Shown: positions 43,505-50,927, numbered from the stretch's first letter. The stretch: DNA of 64,000 nt from an uncultured Bacilli bacterium (GCA_934168005.1 CAKPMN010000001.1:62001-126000); one strand, 5' to 3'. Notes: a model not told the origin generated them from the sequence alone. Translations and numbers: made by a program.

Positions 43505-44491
43505 TTGAGAGAAATTGATTTAAAAAGATATGAAATAAGAACTGACTTAGTCGATGATATAACAAAGTTAGATGGAGATACTTATGATAAGAATGGAATA
43601 AGTATAAATAAATATGAAATAGATGATGATACTTCATCTAAAATAGGAAAAAAGAAAGGAAAATATATTACTATTTCATTTGAAGATGTTACTGATTCTG
43701 ATAATTATTTAAACTTAAAAAATGTCTTAAAAGATGAACTAACACCTTTTTTTAAGAATATTGATAAAATTTTATTTATAGGACTTGGTAATAGAAATTC
43801 AACTCCTGATTCATTGGGACCAAAGGTGTGCGATGATATACTAGTTACAGCGTATTTAACTGATTTTGGTCCATTAGAAGAAGGATTTAAAAATACAGCG
43901 ATATTTACACCAGGTGTTACTGGAAATAATGGTATTGAAACAAATAAACTCATTAAGAGTGTAGTTTCGATATATAATCCTTCTTTAGTTGTTTTAATTG
44001 ATGCTTTAGCTACTAGTTCTATGAGTCGTGTTTGTAAGACTATTCAAATTACTGATACTGGAATAAATCCTGGATCTGGCGTGTTAAATAGTAGGGGTGA
44101 GGTTAGTTTTGATACTTTGAATGTTCCAGTTTTAGCTATTGGTATACCAACTGTTGTTGATGCGGTTAGTGTTGTAAGCGATACTTTAACTTTTTTAGAA
44201 AAAAAATATTCTTTTCAAAAGAAGTTTATGCAAGAGAAAAAAAGCTTATTTGTGCCTAGTTTTAATATTAATTATTTAAAAGAAAATATTACGGATACAG
44301 ATACTAGTGAATTGTTGGGACTTGTTGGTAGTCTTAATAGTTATGAGAGAAATCAGCTTTTTTATGAAGTTTTAAATCCTATTGGTTATAATTTAATGGT
44401 TACACCAAAAGAAATAGATTTTGTTATTGAAAAGTTATCTTGTTTAATTTCTTCTAGTTTAAATGAGGTTGTACATAAAAGATTAGCATAA
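43505..44491 (+). CDS. gpr: Germination protease GPR
   Basis: Aspartic-type protease that degrades small acid-soluble spore proteins when spores germinate. The 328-residue protein starts REIDLKRYEIRTDL, where RTD marks the region of zymogen processing in the family; FIGLGNRNSTPDSLGP and VLIDALATSSMSR contain the two conserved catalytic Asp residues, and TDTGINPGSGV and IGIPTVVDAVSV are family blocks. TTG at 43505 follows GGTGATAATC; an ATG at 43493 overlaps the binding site. Strong evidence for sporulation. Beside rpsT, as in Bacillus. Confidence 0.93.
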   Translation: MREIDLKRYEIRTDLVDDITKLDGDTYDKNGISINKYEIDDDTSSKIGKKKGKYITISFEDVTDSDNYLNLKNVLKDELTPFFKNIDKILFIGLGNRNSTPDSLGPKVCDDILVTAYLTDFGPLEEGFKNTAIFTPGVTGNNGIETNKLIKSVVSIYNPSLVVLIDALATSSMSRVCKTIQITDTGINPGSGVLNSRGEVSFDTLNVPVLAIGIPTVVDAVSVVSDTLTFLEKKYSFQKKFMQEKKSLFVPSFNINYLKENITDTDTSELLGLVGSLNSYERNQLFYEVLNPIGYNLMVTPKEIDFVIEKLSCLISSSLNEVVHKRLA

Positions 44492-44514
44492 AAAAAACAA
44501 GTTTACTTGTTTTT
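44491..44514. terminator. Bidirectional terminator between gpr and a small gene
   Basis: AAACAAG-TTTA-CTTGTTT flanked by A and T runs. Confidence 0.75.
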
Positions 44515-44617
44515 AATTAAATAAGGCTGCAATATATGTGATTATTACTACTATTAATAATATAATTGCACAAACTTGTTGAAAGTTTAAATGAAACTTT
44601 TTCTTTTTCTTTGACAT
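44513..44617 (-). CDS. 34-residue single-span membrane protein
   Basis: Minus-strand ATG at 44617 behind CGAGGTGT. The product begins MSKKKKKFHL, then a hydrophobic helix (about residues 15-31: CAIILLIVVIITYIAAL) and ends FN. A basic N-terminus plus one helix fits a small membrane protein of the kind grouped under DUF4044-like families. The gene has its own binding site and terminator and lies in a gap between gpr and spoIIM. Function unknown. Confidence 0.65.
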   Translation of the reverse strand: MSKKKKKFHLNFQQVCAIILLIVVIITYIAALFN

Positions 44618-44704
44618 ATAAACACCTCGTATTAATTATACAATATTTTGCCATTTTTGTGAATAATTTACTTTTTGGTTAATATGATTAATTAGAGGTG
44701 AATT

Positions 44705-45328
44705 ATGAAACAAATTCGAAATAGTATTCGTATTAAAATTAGAAAAAATAAAACAAGCTTATTATTTTTTTTAGGACTAGCCTTAATTGGAGTATTAGCT
44801 GGAAGTTTATTCTTTTTAACCTTAAGAGATAGTGATCAAATTCTTGTAAAAGACTATATTGAATCTTTTGTTAATACTATAAGAGATTCAAAATTGCTTT
44901 ATCTTGATACACTAAAAAACGCTTGTTTTAGTAATGTGATTTATTCTTTTTTAATATTTGTTTTGGGTATTTCTGTAATTGGAATTCCAATAATAGTATT
45001 ATGTCATTTTATTAAAAGCTTTATAATAGGTTTTTCTTTATCTATTTTTATTTATACATATGGTTTTAAAGGAATATTATTCAGTTTAATATATTTTATT
45101 CCTAATTTCTTTTATTTAATTGTTTATACTGTATTATGTTTATTCGCAATTAAAATATCTATATTACTTAATTCACTTATATTTTCTAAAAATAAAGTTG
45201 ATATTAAAAATATTTCTAGTAAATATGTGACTTATTATGCATTAGTTCTTATATTTATTCTTTTTAATTCTTTAATTGAAACATTTTTAGTTCCTTTTAT
45301 TTTAAAAAAGTTATTGTTTGTGCTATAA
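44705..45328 (+). CDS. spoIIM: Stage II sporulation protein M
   Basis: A 207-residue membrane protein with about five transmembrane helices; together with SpoIID and SpoIIP it drives septal peptidoglycan hydrolysis for engulfment. The DUF95/SpoIIM pattern is visible: basic N-terminus, helix [14 protein letters not shown], then [22 protein letters not shown] and later [20 protein letters not shown]. Length matches SpoIIM of Bacillus (about 214). GAGGTG binding site. spoIID and spoIIP are not in this window. Confidence 0.87.
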   Translation: MKQIRNSIRIKIRKNKTSLLFFLGLALIGVLAGSLFFLTLRDSDQILVKDYIESFVNTIRDSKLLYLDTLKNACFSNVIYSFLIFVLGISVIGIPIIVLCHFIKSFIIGFSLSIFIYTYGFKGILFSLIYFIPNFFYLIVYTVLCLFAIKISILLNSLIFSKNKVDIKNISSKYVTYYALVLIFILFNSLIETFLVPFILKKLLFVL

Positions 45329-45330
45329 TA
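45325..45330 (+). promoter_or_regulatory. -10 element of the mnmA promoter
   Basis: TATAAT overlapping the end of spoIIM, 15 bases before the mnmA ATG. Confidence 0.4.
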
Positions 45331-45345
45331 CTAGCAGGTGATTTT

Positions 45346-46446
45346 ATGAAGACTGTTGTAGTTGGTATTTCAGGTGGTGTAGATAGTAGTGTATCTGCTT
45401 ATTTACTTAAAAAACAAGGATACAATGTGATTGGTTTATTTATGAGAAACTGGGATAGCAATATAAATAATGATATATCTGGAAATCCTACATTAAATAA
45501 TTCAATATGTCCTCAAGAACAAGATTATAATGATGCTTTAAGTGTATGCAAAAAACTAGATATTCCACTTAAACGTATTGATTTTATTAAAGAATATTGG
45601 GATTATGTATTTACTTACTTTTTGGATGAATTAAAAAGAGGAAGAACTCCTAATCCAGATATTATGTGCAATAAATATATTAAATTTGATATGTTTGCAA
45701 AATATGCCAAAAAATTAGGTGCTGACTTTATAGCAACAGGACATTTTGCTAGGATCAAAGATGGCAAACTTTTAAGAGGTATTGATAGTAATAAAGATCA
45801 AACTTACTTTTTATCTCAAGTTAGTCGTGAACAATTAGAAAATGTTTTATTTCCAATTGGAGAATTAACTAAAGCTGAAATAAGAGAAATTGCTTCATCT
45901 TTAGGACTTATTACAGCTTCTAAAAAAGATTCAACAGGTATATGTTTTATAGGAGAAAGAAATTTTAAAGAGTTTTTAAAAAATTACTTACCTAATATTC
46001 CTGGTGATATTATTGATATTGAGACAAAAGAATGCTTAGGAAAACATATTGGACTTATGTATTATACAATAGGTCAAAGAAAAGGCTTAGATATAGGTGG
46101 AGATTCTAGCAAAATATTTGTAGTTGGTAAAGATATAGAAAAAAATATTTTATATGTTTGTCATGGCGAAGATAATGAATATTTATATTCTGATTCTTGC
46201 ATTATAGAAGATGTTAATTTACTTCGCGATTCAATAGAAGGGGATTACACTGCTAAGTTTAGATATAGAGCTAACGATATTCCTGTTCATATAAAAAAAA
46301 TAGATGATAATTACTTGGTGACATATGATAAAGCTAAATCTGTAACACCTGGTCAAGCTTGTGTTATATATGATGGTGAAGAATGTATAGGTGGCGGTAT
46401 TATAAAAGAAGTGCGGAAAAACGATTCTAAACTTTGGTATTTATAA
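45346..46446 (+). CDS. mnmA: tRNA-specific 2-thiouridylase MnmA
   Basis: Adds the 2-thio group to U34 of Lys, Glu and Gln tRNAs. The 366-residue protein has the PP-loop [10 protein letters not shown] (about residues 6-15), the first catalytic Cys in DIMCNK (about 105), the second in TGICFIGE (about 202), and ATGHFAR and GLDIGG blocks. CAGGTGAT binding site. Reads in line with U34-containing tRNA-Glu species elsewhere; the tRNA-Glu here has C34. Confidence 0.96.
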   Translation: MKTVVVGISGGVDSSVSAYLLKKQGYNVIGLFMRNWDSNINNDISGNPTLNNSICPQEQDYNDALSVCKKLDIPLKRIDFIKEYWDYVFTYFLDELKRGRTPNPDIMCNKYIKFDMFAKYAKKLGADFIATGHFARIKDGKLLRGIDSNKDQTYFLSQVSREQLENVLFPIGELTKAEIREIASSLGLITASKKDSTGICFIGERNFKEFLKNYLPNIPGDIIDIETKECLGKHIGLMYYTIGQRKGLDIGGDSSKIFVVGKDIEKNILYVCHGEDNEYLYSDSCIIEDVNLLRDSIEGDYTAKFRYRANDIPVHIKKIDDNYLVTYDKAKSVTPGQACVIYDGEECIGGGIIKEVRKNDSKLWYL

Positions 46447-46476
46447 AATATTTTCTTAAAATAGAAAATATTTTTG
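46445..46476 (+). terminator. Terminator after mnmA
   Basis: AAAATATTTTC/GAAAATATTTT, 11-base stem, T-rich tail. Confidence 0.6.
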
Positions 46477-46494
46477 TTTACAGCTACTTTACGC

Positions 46495-46522
46495 TTGACA
46501 AGTCGTAGGGGAGTGGTAAAAT
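46495..46522 (+). promoter_or_regulatory. Promoter of the HTH gene
   Basis: TTGACA, 16 bases, TAAAAT, followed by AGGAGGAG before the ATG. Confidence 0.65.
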
Positions 46523-46543
46523 GATAATAGGAGGAGAACACAA

Positions 46544-47329
46544 ATGGAAAAACTTAACGATATTTTACACGAACTTGGTATCTCCAAAGTTAAATTAGCA
46601 AAATATTTAGGAGTATCTAGACAAATGATTTATAATTATTTAGAACTAGATGACTTAAATAAATGGCCAAAAGATAAAAAAGTCTTATTATTAAATTTAC
46701 TTGGTATTAAATCTGCTGAAGAAATTGAAAATATTAAGGTAGATACTGATTATATTATGAAAGTTGAAACAAATATTAATACTTTGTTTCAGGAAACTGA
46801 AAAAAAAGAAGTTGTTGTATCTAATGATGATATTTATGGTAATTTAACTGGTAAAAAGAAAGAAGTTTTAAATAATATTATTGATTTAATTAAAGAAGAT
46901 TTAGAGGATGATAGAAGCGATGTAGCTTATAATAAATACTTATATTTATATTATTTTTTACAAGCTATGGGTACTAGTAAGGAATTAAAATATATTTTAG
47001 GATATGTTGCGAAATCTACTGGTAATGTAAAACCTTTGGATTTTATATTTAATGAAGAAGAACAATTTGTATTTGAAAGTATTATGTTTACAGCTATGAC
47101 TTTATATAGTAATAGTGGGGGAGTTAGCAAAAATAAATTAGCTGAATCTCACAAACGTTTTGTTGAAATGATTGATCATAAAATGGAAGAAAAATTAAGC
47201 CGTACAATGGAACTTAATTCTCTTAAACAAAAAGCTTTGAAAGAACTTGGTTATACTGCTATAACTGAAGAAAATGCAGCTGAAGTATTTGCTAAGATAA
47301 CTGAGATTGAAGCACGTAATGTAGCATAG
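46544..47329 (+). CDS. HTH-domain protein, 261 residues, unknown target
   Basis: N-terminal Cro/CI-like helix-turn-helix (about residues 5-60; KVKLAKYLGVSRQMIYNYLE), then a linker and an all-helical acidic domain (about 95-250) containing YLYLYYFLQAMGTSKELKYILGY and a MEEKLSRTMELNSLKQKAL segment that could oligomerise. No membrane span. Very strong AGGAGGAG binding site and near-consensus promoter. The regulated genes are not evident; it borders an extremely AT-rich gene-free region, which could contain its sites. Confidence 0.78.
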   Translation: MEKLNDILHELGISKVKLAKYLGVSRQMIYNYLELDDLNKWPKDKKVLLLNLLGIKSAEEIENIKVDTDYIMKVETNINTLFQETEKKEVVVSNDDIYGNLTGKKKEVLNNIIDLIKEDLEDDRSDVAYNKYLYLYYFLQAMGTSKELKYILGYVAKSTGNVKPLDFIFNEEEQFVFESIMFTAMTLYSNSGGVSKNKLAESHKRFVEMIDHKMEEKLSRTMELNSLKQKALKELGYTAITEENAAEVFAKITEIEARNVA

Positions 47330-47332
47330 TAA

Positions 47333-47358
47333 AAAAATAGGGAAAGTCCCCTTTTTTC
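47333..47358 (+). terminator. Terminator after the HTH gene
   Basis: Short GGG/CCC hairpin with a T run. Confidence 0.5.
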
Positions 47359-47777
47359 TTTTAATTTTTTATATTGTAACATTAATTATCTATTTATCGT
47401 TAATTCTAAGCGTTTTAATTTTTAATAGATGGATAGTTATTCATTAAAGTTATTTAAAATGAACCATAGAATAAGCAATACTGTAATTTATGACATAAAT
47501 TAATAATTATTTTAATTATAATATGATAATCTAAATAATTAATTTATATAAAATATTAAATAATAAAGTAATAATATTTTCGTATTCATTCAGTCTATAT
47601 AATATTATTTAGTATGGTATTATATACTATATATAGATAATTAAAATATAATATAAATAATGCTAAATACAGTTATATTATCAATAAGTTTTTAAAATTT
47701 ATAATAAACCTATAATATATATTATGTTAACTGATATAATATATTTGAAAAAAATTAAAAAAATAAATAAAAAAGTA
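47359..47777. other. Extremely AT-rich gene-free stretch
   Basis: About 420 bases that are almost only A and T, richer in AT than any other part of the window, with no open reading frame of note, no tRNA and no clear long repeat. Short AT-palindromes (TATATATA-like) recur. It ends in a sharp promoter at 47778. It may be a protein-binding or strand-opening region, or simply degraded sequence. Confidence 0.6.
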
Positions 47778-47806
47778 TTGTCAAAATAAAATACTGATAG
47801 TATAAT
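47778..47806 (+). promoter_or_regulatory. Strong promoter of a candidate short RNA
   Basis: TTGTCA (47778-47783), 17 bases, TATAAT (47801-47806). Confidence 0.7.
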
Positions 47807-47811
47807 CATAT

Positions 47812-47876
47812 GTAGTGGAAGTAATTAATCCACTGTTTGAAAAGAGTTCATCCGCCGCGAACTCTTTTCTTTTTTG
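47812..47876 (+). ncRNA. Candidate short RNA (or leader) of about 65 bases
   Basis: After the promoter, transcription would start near 47812-47814. Hairpin 1 pairs AGTGGA (47814-47819) with TCCACT (47829-47834). Hairpin 2 pairs AAAAGAGTTC (47840-47849) with GAACTCTTTT (47859-47868) around the C/G-rich loop ATCCGCCGC, and is followed by CTTTTTT, a strong terminator. No start codon with a binding site lies inside. It could be a free small RNA, or a terminating leader of the 49-residue gene that starts at 47921. Confidence 0.55.
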
Positions 47877-47920
47877 TATATTAATTATTATTTTGGTTAT
47901 ATTATTACTGGGTGATCAAA

Positions 47921-48070
47921 ATGAAAAAAGATAAAAGAGATTCAAAAAGAATAAATAATAGTTCTAAATCTTGTAAATCTTGCAAAGCATGTAAGAATTG
48001 TTCAAACTCTTCAAATGAAATAGGTTTTGAAGATAATAGTAATTCTTCTTCAAGTAAAGATATGAGATAA
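47921..48070 (+). CDS. 49-residue cysteine-rich peptide with CxxCxxCxxC
   Basis: ATG at 47921 follows GGGTGATCAAA, and the gene ends at a TAA followed by a strong terminator, so it looks real. The sequence is MKKDKRDSKR, then Ser/Asn, the core CKSCKACKNC (residues 18-27, four Cys spaced every third residue), and a Ser/Asn/Asp-rich tail. No signal peptide or membrane segment. The Cys array suggests binding of a soft metal or an Fe-S cluster, or a substrate for modification. The next gene, convergent, is a ZIP metal transporter. Confidence 0.68.
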   Translation: MKKDKRDSKRINNSSKSCKSCKACKNCSNSSNEIGFEDNSNSSSSKDMR

Positions 48071-48077
48071 CCCAACT

Positions 48078-48102
48078 AGAAGGATAAATATCCTTCTTTT
48101 TT
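48078..48102 (+). terminator. Terminator after the Cys-rich peptide gene
   Basis: AGAAGGATA/TATCCTTCT stem, T run. Confidence 0.85.
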
Positions 48103-48841
48103 ATAGAAAAATATGGCTTATAAACATAAATAAAAATCCTATTATAAAATATATTATAGTTTTAGATTTTAAATTATAATTTAATGATTCTGGTATTAAT
48201 TCTTTTATACTAATAGAAATCATTATACCTGCAATCATACTATATAAAAATCCCATAAATAAATCGTTTTCTAGCCCACCTAAAAATAAAAAAGATATTA
48301 TTGCCCCTACTACCTCTGAAAAGCCTGATATGAATGTATATAATAAAGCTTTTTTCTTACTCCCTGTTGCATAATATATTGGAATTGATATAGATATACC
48401 TTCTGGTATATTATGAAGAGCTATTGCGATTGTAAGTTTTAATCCTAGGCTAAAATCGTTTTTGCATGAAATATATGTTGCTATACCTTCTGGTATATTG
48501 TGCAAGATTATAGCTAACATGGAAATAATTCCAACTTTATATAGAGTTGATGAATTATCTTTTTTTTCTATCTTTTTTTCAATAAAATTTGAAAGTAGTA
48601 CACCAACATTAATTCCTATTAAACATAGGCAAATTGTGGCTGTAAATGGGCAATACTCCCCTATTTTATTTATTGATGATGGTATTAAGTCTGTAAATGA
48701 CACAGTAATCATAACACCTGCTGCAAAAGCAAGCGATGATGTAAGTAATTTATCCTCTTTTGCTTTAATAAAAATTAATATTGATCCCAGTAATGTTGAA
48801 ATTCCTGCTAACGTAGTCATTAAGAAAGGTAAAGTTATCAT
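48101..48841 (-). CDS. ZIP family divalent metal transporter (ZupT-like)
   Basis: A 246-residue membrane transporter with eight hydrophobic helices. The metal path is marked by HNIPEGIATYI in helix 4 and ALHNIPEGIS in helix 5, and a Glu-bearing SGFSEVVGA helix, the classical GufA/ZupT layout for Zn, Fe or Mn uptake. The start codon lies in a TA-rich region with GGGGATATAT ahead of ATG. Convergent with the Cys-rich peptide gene; the pair might share metal physiology (inference). Confidence 0.9.
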   Translation of the reverse strand: MITLPFLMTTLAGISTLLGSILIFIKAKEDKLLTSSLAFAAGVMITVSFTDLIPSSINKIGEYCPFTATICLCLIGINVGVLLSNFIEKKIEKKDNSSTLYKVGIISMLAIILHNIPEGIATYISCKNDFSLGLKLTIAIALHNIPEGISISIPIYYATGSKKKALLYTFISGFSEVVGAIISFLFLGGLENDLFMGFLYSMIAGIMISISIKELIPESLNYNLKSKTIIYFIIGFLFMFISHIFL

Positions 48842-48890
48842 ATATATCCCCTAGTTAATAATATGCTTGTTTAATTATTTATATTAAAAT

Positions 48891-48914
48891 AAAAAAGTGT
48901 TTTATAACACTTTT
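48891..48914 (-). terminator. Terminator after the HPt gene
   Basis: AAAAGTGTT/AACACTTTT stem with T run on the minus strand. Confidence 0.75.
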
Positions 48915-49269
48915 AATTACCTAAGTATTTTTTACATACATCGTTTATTCTATTTGCTTCTTCGATTAATTCATTAAAATGTTTTTTGATGTATTCAATA
49001 TTATTTTCTTTTCCTTTTAGTTCATGGTCATATGCTAATTCAATTAACTTAGTAAAACCTAAATATTTAGAATCACTTTTCATTGCATGAGCTAAAATAG
49101 CGTAATTTTCACAGTCTTCTGCTTCTAGGTATTTTTTTAAATCAGGAATACGTGTTTCTTGTTCTGTTAAAAAATCTTGCATTGTTTCATTATACATATC
49201 AATATCTCCTAATATTTCAAGAGATGCATCTACATTTATTCCATTTTCTTTTAAATATTGTTCTGTCAT
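48913..49269 (-). CDS. Stand-alone HPt phosphotransfer protein
   Basis: A 118-residue four-helix HPt protein. The phosphorylatable His lies in the motif LAHAMKSDSKYLG (about residue 61), matching the family HxxKGxxxxxG form. It can carry phosphate from the receiver domain of a hybrid kinase to a final regulator; two hybrid kinases lie just upstream (50928 and 55208). It has an AGGAGG site and its own extended -10 element, and is 48 bases after rel in the same direction. Confidence 0.85.
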   Translation of the reverse strand: MTEQYLKENGINVDASLEILGDIDMYNETMQDFLTEQETRIPDLKKYLEAEDCENYAILAHAMKSDSKYLGFTKLIELAYDHELKGKENNIEYIKKHFNELIEEANRINDVCKKYLGN

Positions 49270-49286
49270 ATTTTACCTCCTATATA

Positions 49287-49295
49287 ATTATAACA
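49287..49295 (-). promoter_or_regulatory. Extended -10 promoter TGTTATAAT for the HPt gene
   Basis: TGTTATAAT on the minus strand 18 bases before the HPt start. Confidence 0.5.
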
Positions 49296-49317
49296 ATTAT
49301 ATACTAAAAATGAAATA

Positions 49318-50751
49318 TTATTTTTTCTTAATGCGTTCTTTTATTTTTCTTTTAGCTCTATCCGTTTTAGCAATTTTTTCAAATTCTTTATCATTTCTTT
49401 TTATTAAGGAATTTGTTACAACTCTTACTCTATCTTGATTTTTTAATACATAATCTGGAGCAACTGGTTCTCCGTTTACGATTGCGAAGGCATACTCATC
49501 CCCTATTCTTGAATGAATTTTATAGGCAAAGTCTATAGGCGTTGAACCAAGTGGTAATTCTATTGCTTCTCCAATAGGAGTATAAACATAAATGTTTTCT
49601 TTTAATATTTCATTTCTTATCACTTCCATGAAGTCTTTGTCATCTTTATGTGTGTTATCTATCTCTTTTAAAGAAGCATAAAATGGGAGTTTTTCTTTTA
49701 AATCTTCTTGCATTATTGATTTGGCATTTTTTCCTTTTAGATGGAAATATGAAATAATACCAAATGATGCGATTTCATCCATGTCAAATGTTCTTATTTG
49801 AGCTTGTACTAGTCTATTATCTCCAGCGAATACTGTTGTATGTAGACTTTGATAAAGGTTTGTCTTGGGATTGGATATATAATCTTTAAATTTGTCATTT
49901 AATGGGTGATATATTGAGTGAACTAATCCTAATGTTTGGTAGCACTCATATATTTTATCTACCATTATCTTTAATGTTAGTAGATCGTGTATTTCTTCTA
50001 GTGATCTACCAGATTTTAATCTTTTATATATTCCATATATATTTTTTGTTCTTATTTTTATATTTGTACTTATACCATTAGTATTTAATATTTCTTCTAT
50101 TTTTCCTAACATTTCTTCTAACATATGTTTAGACTCTAATTCAAGATTTGTTTTAATTTCATCAACTCTTTGATAGGCATCATTATTTAGATATTTAAAT
50201 GATAAGTCTTCTAATTCATTTTTAATTCTGTATGCCCCTAAATGATAAGCAATTGGAGCAAATATTTCCATGGTTTCTCTGGCGTTTTCTTTTTGTTTTT
50301 CTTCGCTTTTATATTCTAGGGTTCTCATATTATGAAGACGATCAGCTAGTTTAATTATAATAATTCTTATGTCTTTTTTAATCCCTAGTATTAGCTTTCT
50401 TGTGTTAGCGTTATTTTGATCTTGTTTAGTTTCAAAATATATTTTATCTATCTTTGTAACCCCATCTACTAAATCTGCTATGGTATCATTTGACATATCT
50501 TTTATATCTTCTTTTGTTATAGGTGTATCTTCTATTAAATCGTGCCAAAGTCCTGCAATTATAGTGTCTTTATCGGCGTGCATTTCGGCTAAAATATAGG
50601 CAACTGTTAAAGGATGGATAATATATGGTTCCATACTTTGTCTAAATTGTCCTTGATGCATTTTTTCTGCAAATTCATAGGCTTTTTTGATTTCTGTAAG
50701 GCTATCTATATCGTATGTAGCGACTAAATTAAATAGTTTTTCTTTATTCAT
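49318..50751 (-). CDS. Short Rel/SpoT-type (p)ppGpp hydrolase with degenerate synthetase
   Basis: A 477-residue RSH protein ending after its TGS domain. The hydrolase HD domain looks intact: HPLTVA, H70-D71 with E74-D75, and RLHNMRTL (138-145). The synthetase domain keeps KNIYGIYKRLK, the Asp in HDLLTLK (about 256) and PKTNLYQSLHTTV, but the catalytic Glu of the (V)E-x-Q-I-R motif reads Gln316 (VQAQIRT), and the downstream AAHWxYK block is lost. TGS is at about 385-450; the helical, zinc-finger and ACT regions of full-length Rel are absent. ATG at 50751 follows AGGAGG; GTG at 50778 overlaps the attenuator and is rejected. Confidence 0.85.
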   Translation of the reverse strand: MNKEKLFNLVATYDIDSLTEIKKAYEFAEKMHQGQFRQSMEPYIIHPLTVAYILAEMHADKDTIIAGLWHDLIEDTPITKEDIKDMSNDTIADLVDGVTKIDKIYFETKQDQNNANTRKLILGIKKDIRIIIIKLADRLHNMRTLEYKSEEKQKENARETMEIFAPIAYHLGAYRIKNELEDLSFKYLNNDAYQRVDEIKTNLELESKHMLEEMLGKIEEILNTNGISTNIKIRTKNIYGIYKRLKSGRSLEEIHDLLTLKIMVDKIYECYQTLGLVHSIYHPLNDKFKDYISNPKTNLYQSLHTTVFAGDNRLVQAQIRTFDMDEIASFGIISYFHLKGKNAKSIMQEDLKEKLPFYASLKEIDNTHKDDKDFMEVIRNEILKENIYVYTPIGEAIELPLGSTPIDFAYKIHSRIGDEYAFAIVNGEPVAPDYVLKNQDRVRVVTNSLIKRNDKEFEKIAKTDRAKRKIKERIKKK

Positions 50752-50766
50752 ATTATACCTCCTACT

Positions 50767-50798
50767 AAAAAAGCTCACTAAAAAATTAGTGGGCTTTT
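50767..50798 (-). terminator. Attenuator hairpin before rel
   Basis: Minus-strand AAAAGCCCACTAA pairs with TTAGTGAGCTTTT (one G-U pair) and ends in a T run, 15 bases before the rel ATG. It lies downstream of the promoter and overlaps the leader peptide. Confidence 0.7.
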
Positions 50799-50843
50799 AT
50801 CCATTTTTCTATGAGAAATATTACAATATTTATTTAATATCAT
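50778..50843 (-). CDS. 21-residue leader peptide of rel
   Basis: ATG at 50843 follows GAGGTGAT at good spacing, 20 bases into the predicted transcript; it ends at TAG (50780-50778) inside the 3' half of the attenuator hairpin. It begins MILNKYCNIS and ends KSPLIF. No strongly repeated amino acid is seen. Because its last codons form the terminator stem, a ribosome that translates to the end would prevent termination. Confidence 0.55.
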   Translation of the reverse strand: MILNKYCNISHRKMDKSPLIF

Positions 50844-50869
50844 AAGATCACCTCATCTAGTTGCTTTCA

Positions 50870-50898
50870 ATCTTACTCTTTTGTAATTTTAAAGTCAA
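50870..50898 (-). promoter_or_regulatory. Promoter of the leader peptide and rel
   Basis: TTGACT (50898-50893), 17 bases, TAAGAT (50875-50870) on the minus strand, directly after the terminator of the upstream kinase. Confidence 0.7.
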
Positions 50899-50925
50899 CA
50901 AAAAAAGAGAAAATTCTCTTTTTAA
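50899..50925 (-). terminator. Terminator after hybrid kinase 1
   Basis: AAAAAGAGAA/TTCTCTTTTT stem with T run. Confidence 0.75.
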
Positions 50926-50927
50926 AG

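Noticed and set aside
44650..44704. Sigma-E or sigma-G promoter upstream of spoIIM (GAATA...ATATGATTA)
   Set aside because: The -10 matches only about half of either consensus; in an AT-rich region this is expected by chance.
47359..47777. Replication origin in the AT-rich stretch
   Set aside because: No clear DnaA boxes and no dnaA, dnaN or gyr genes nearby; AT content alone does not support it.
47359..47777. CRISPR or other direct repeat array in the AT-rich stretch
   Set aside because: Only short AT words recur; no repeat of constant length with regular spacing.
50752..50778. GTG start that would extend Rel by nine residues
   Set aside because: It falls inside the terminator stem and the added residues cover the AGGAGG site used by the ATG at 50751.
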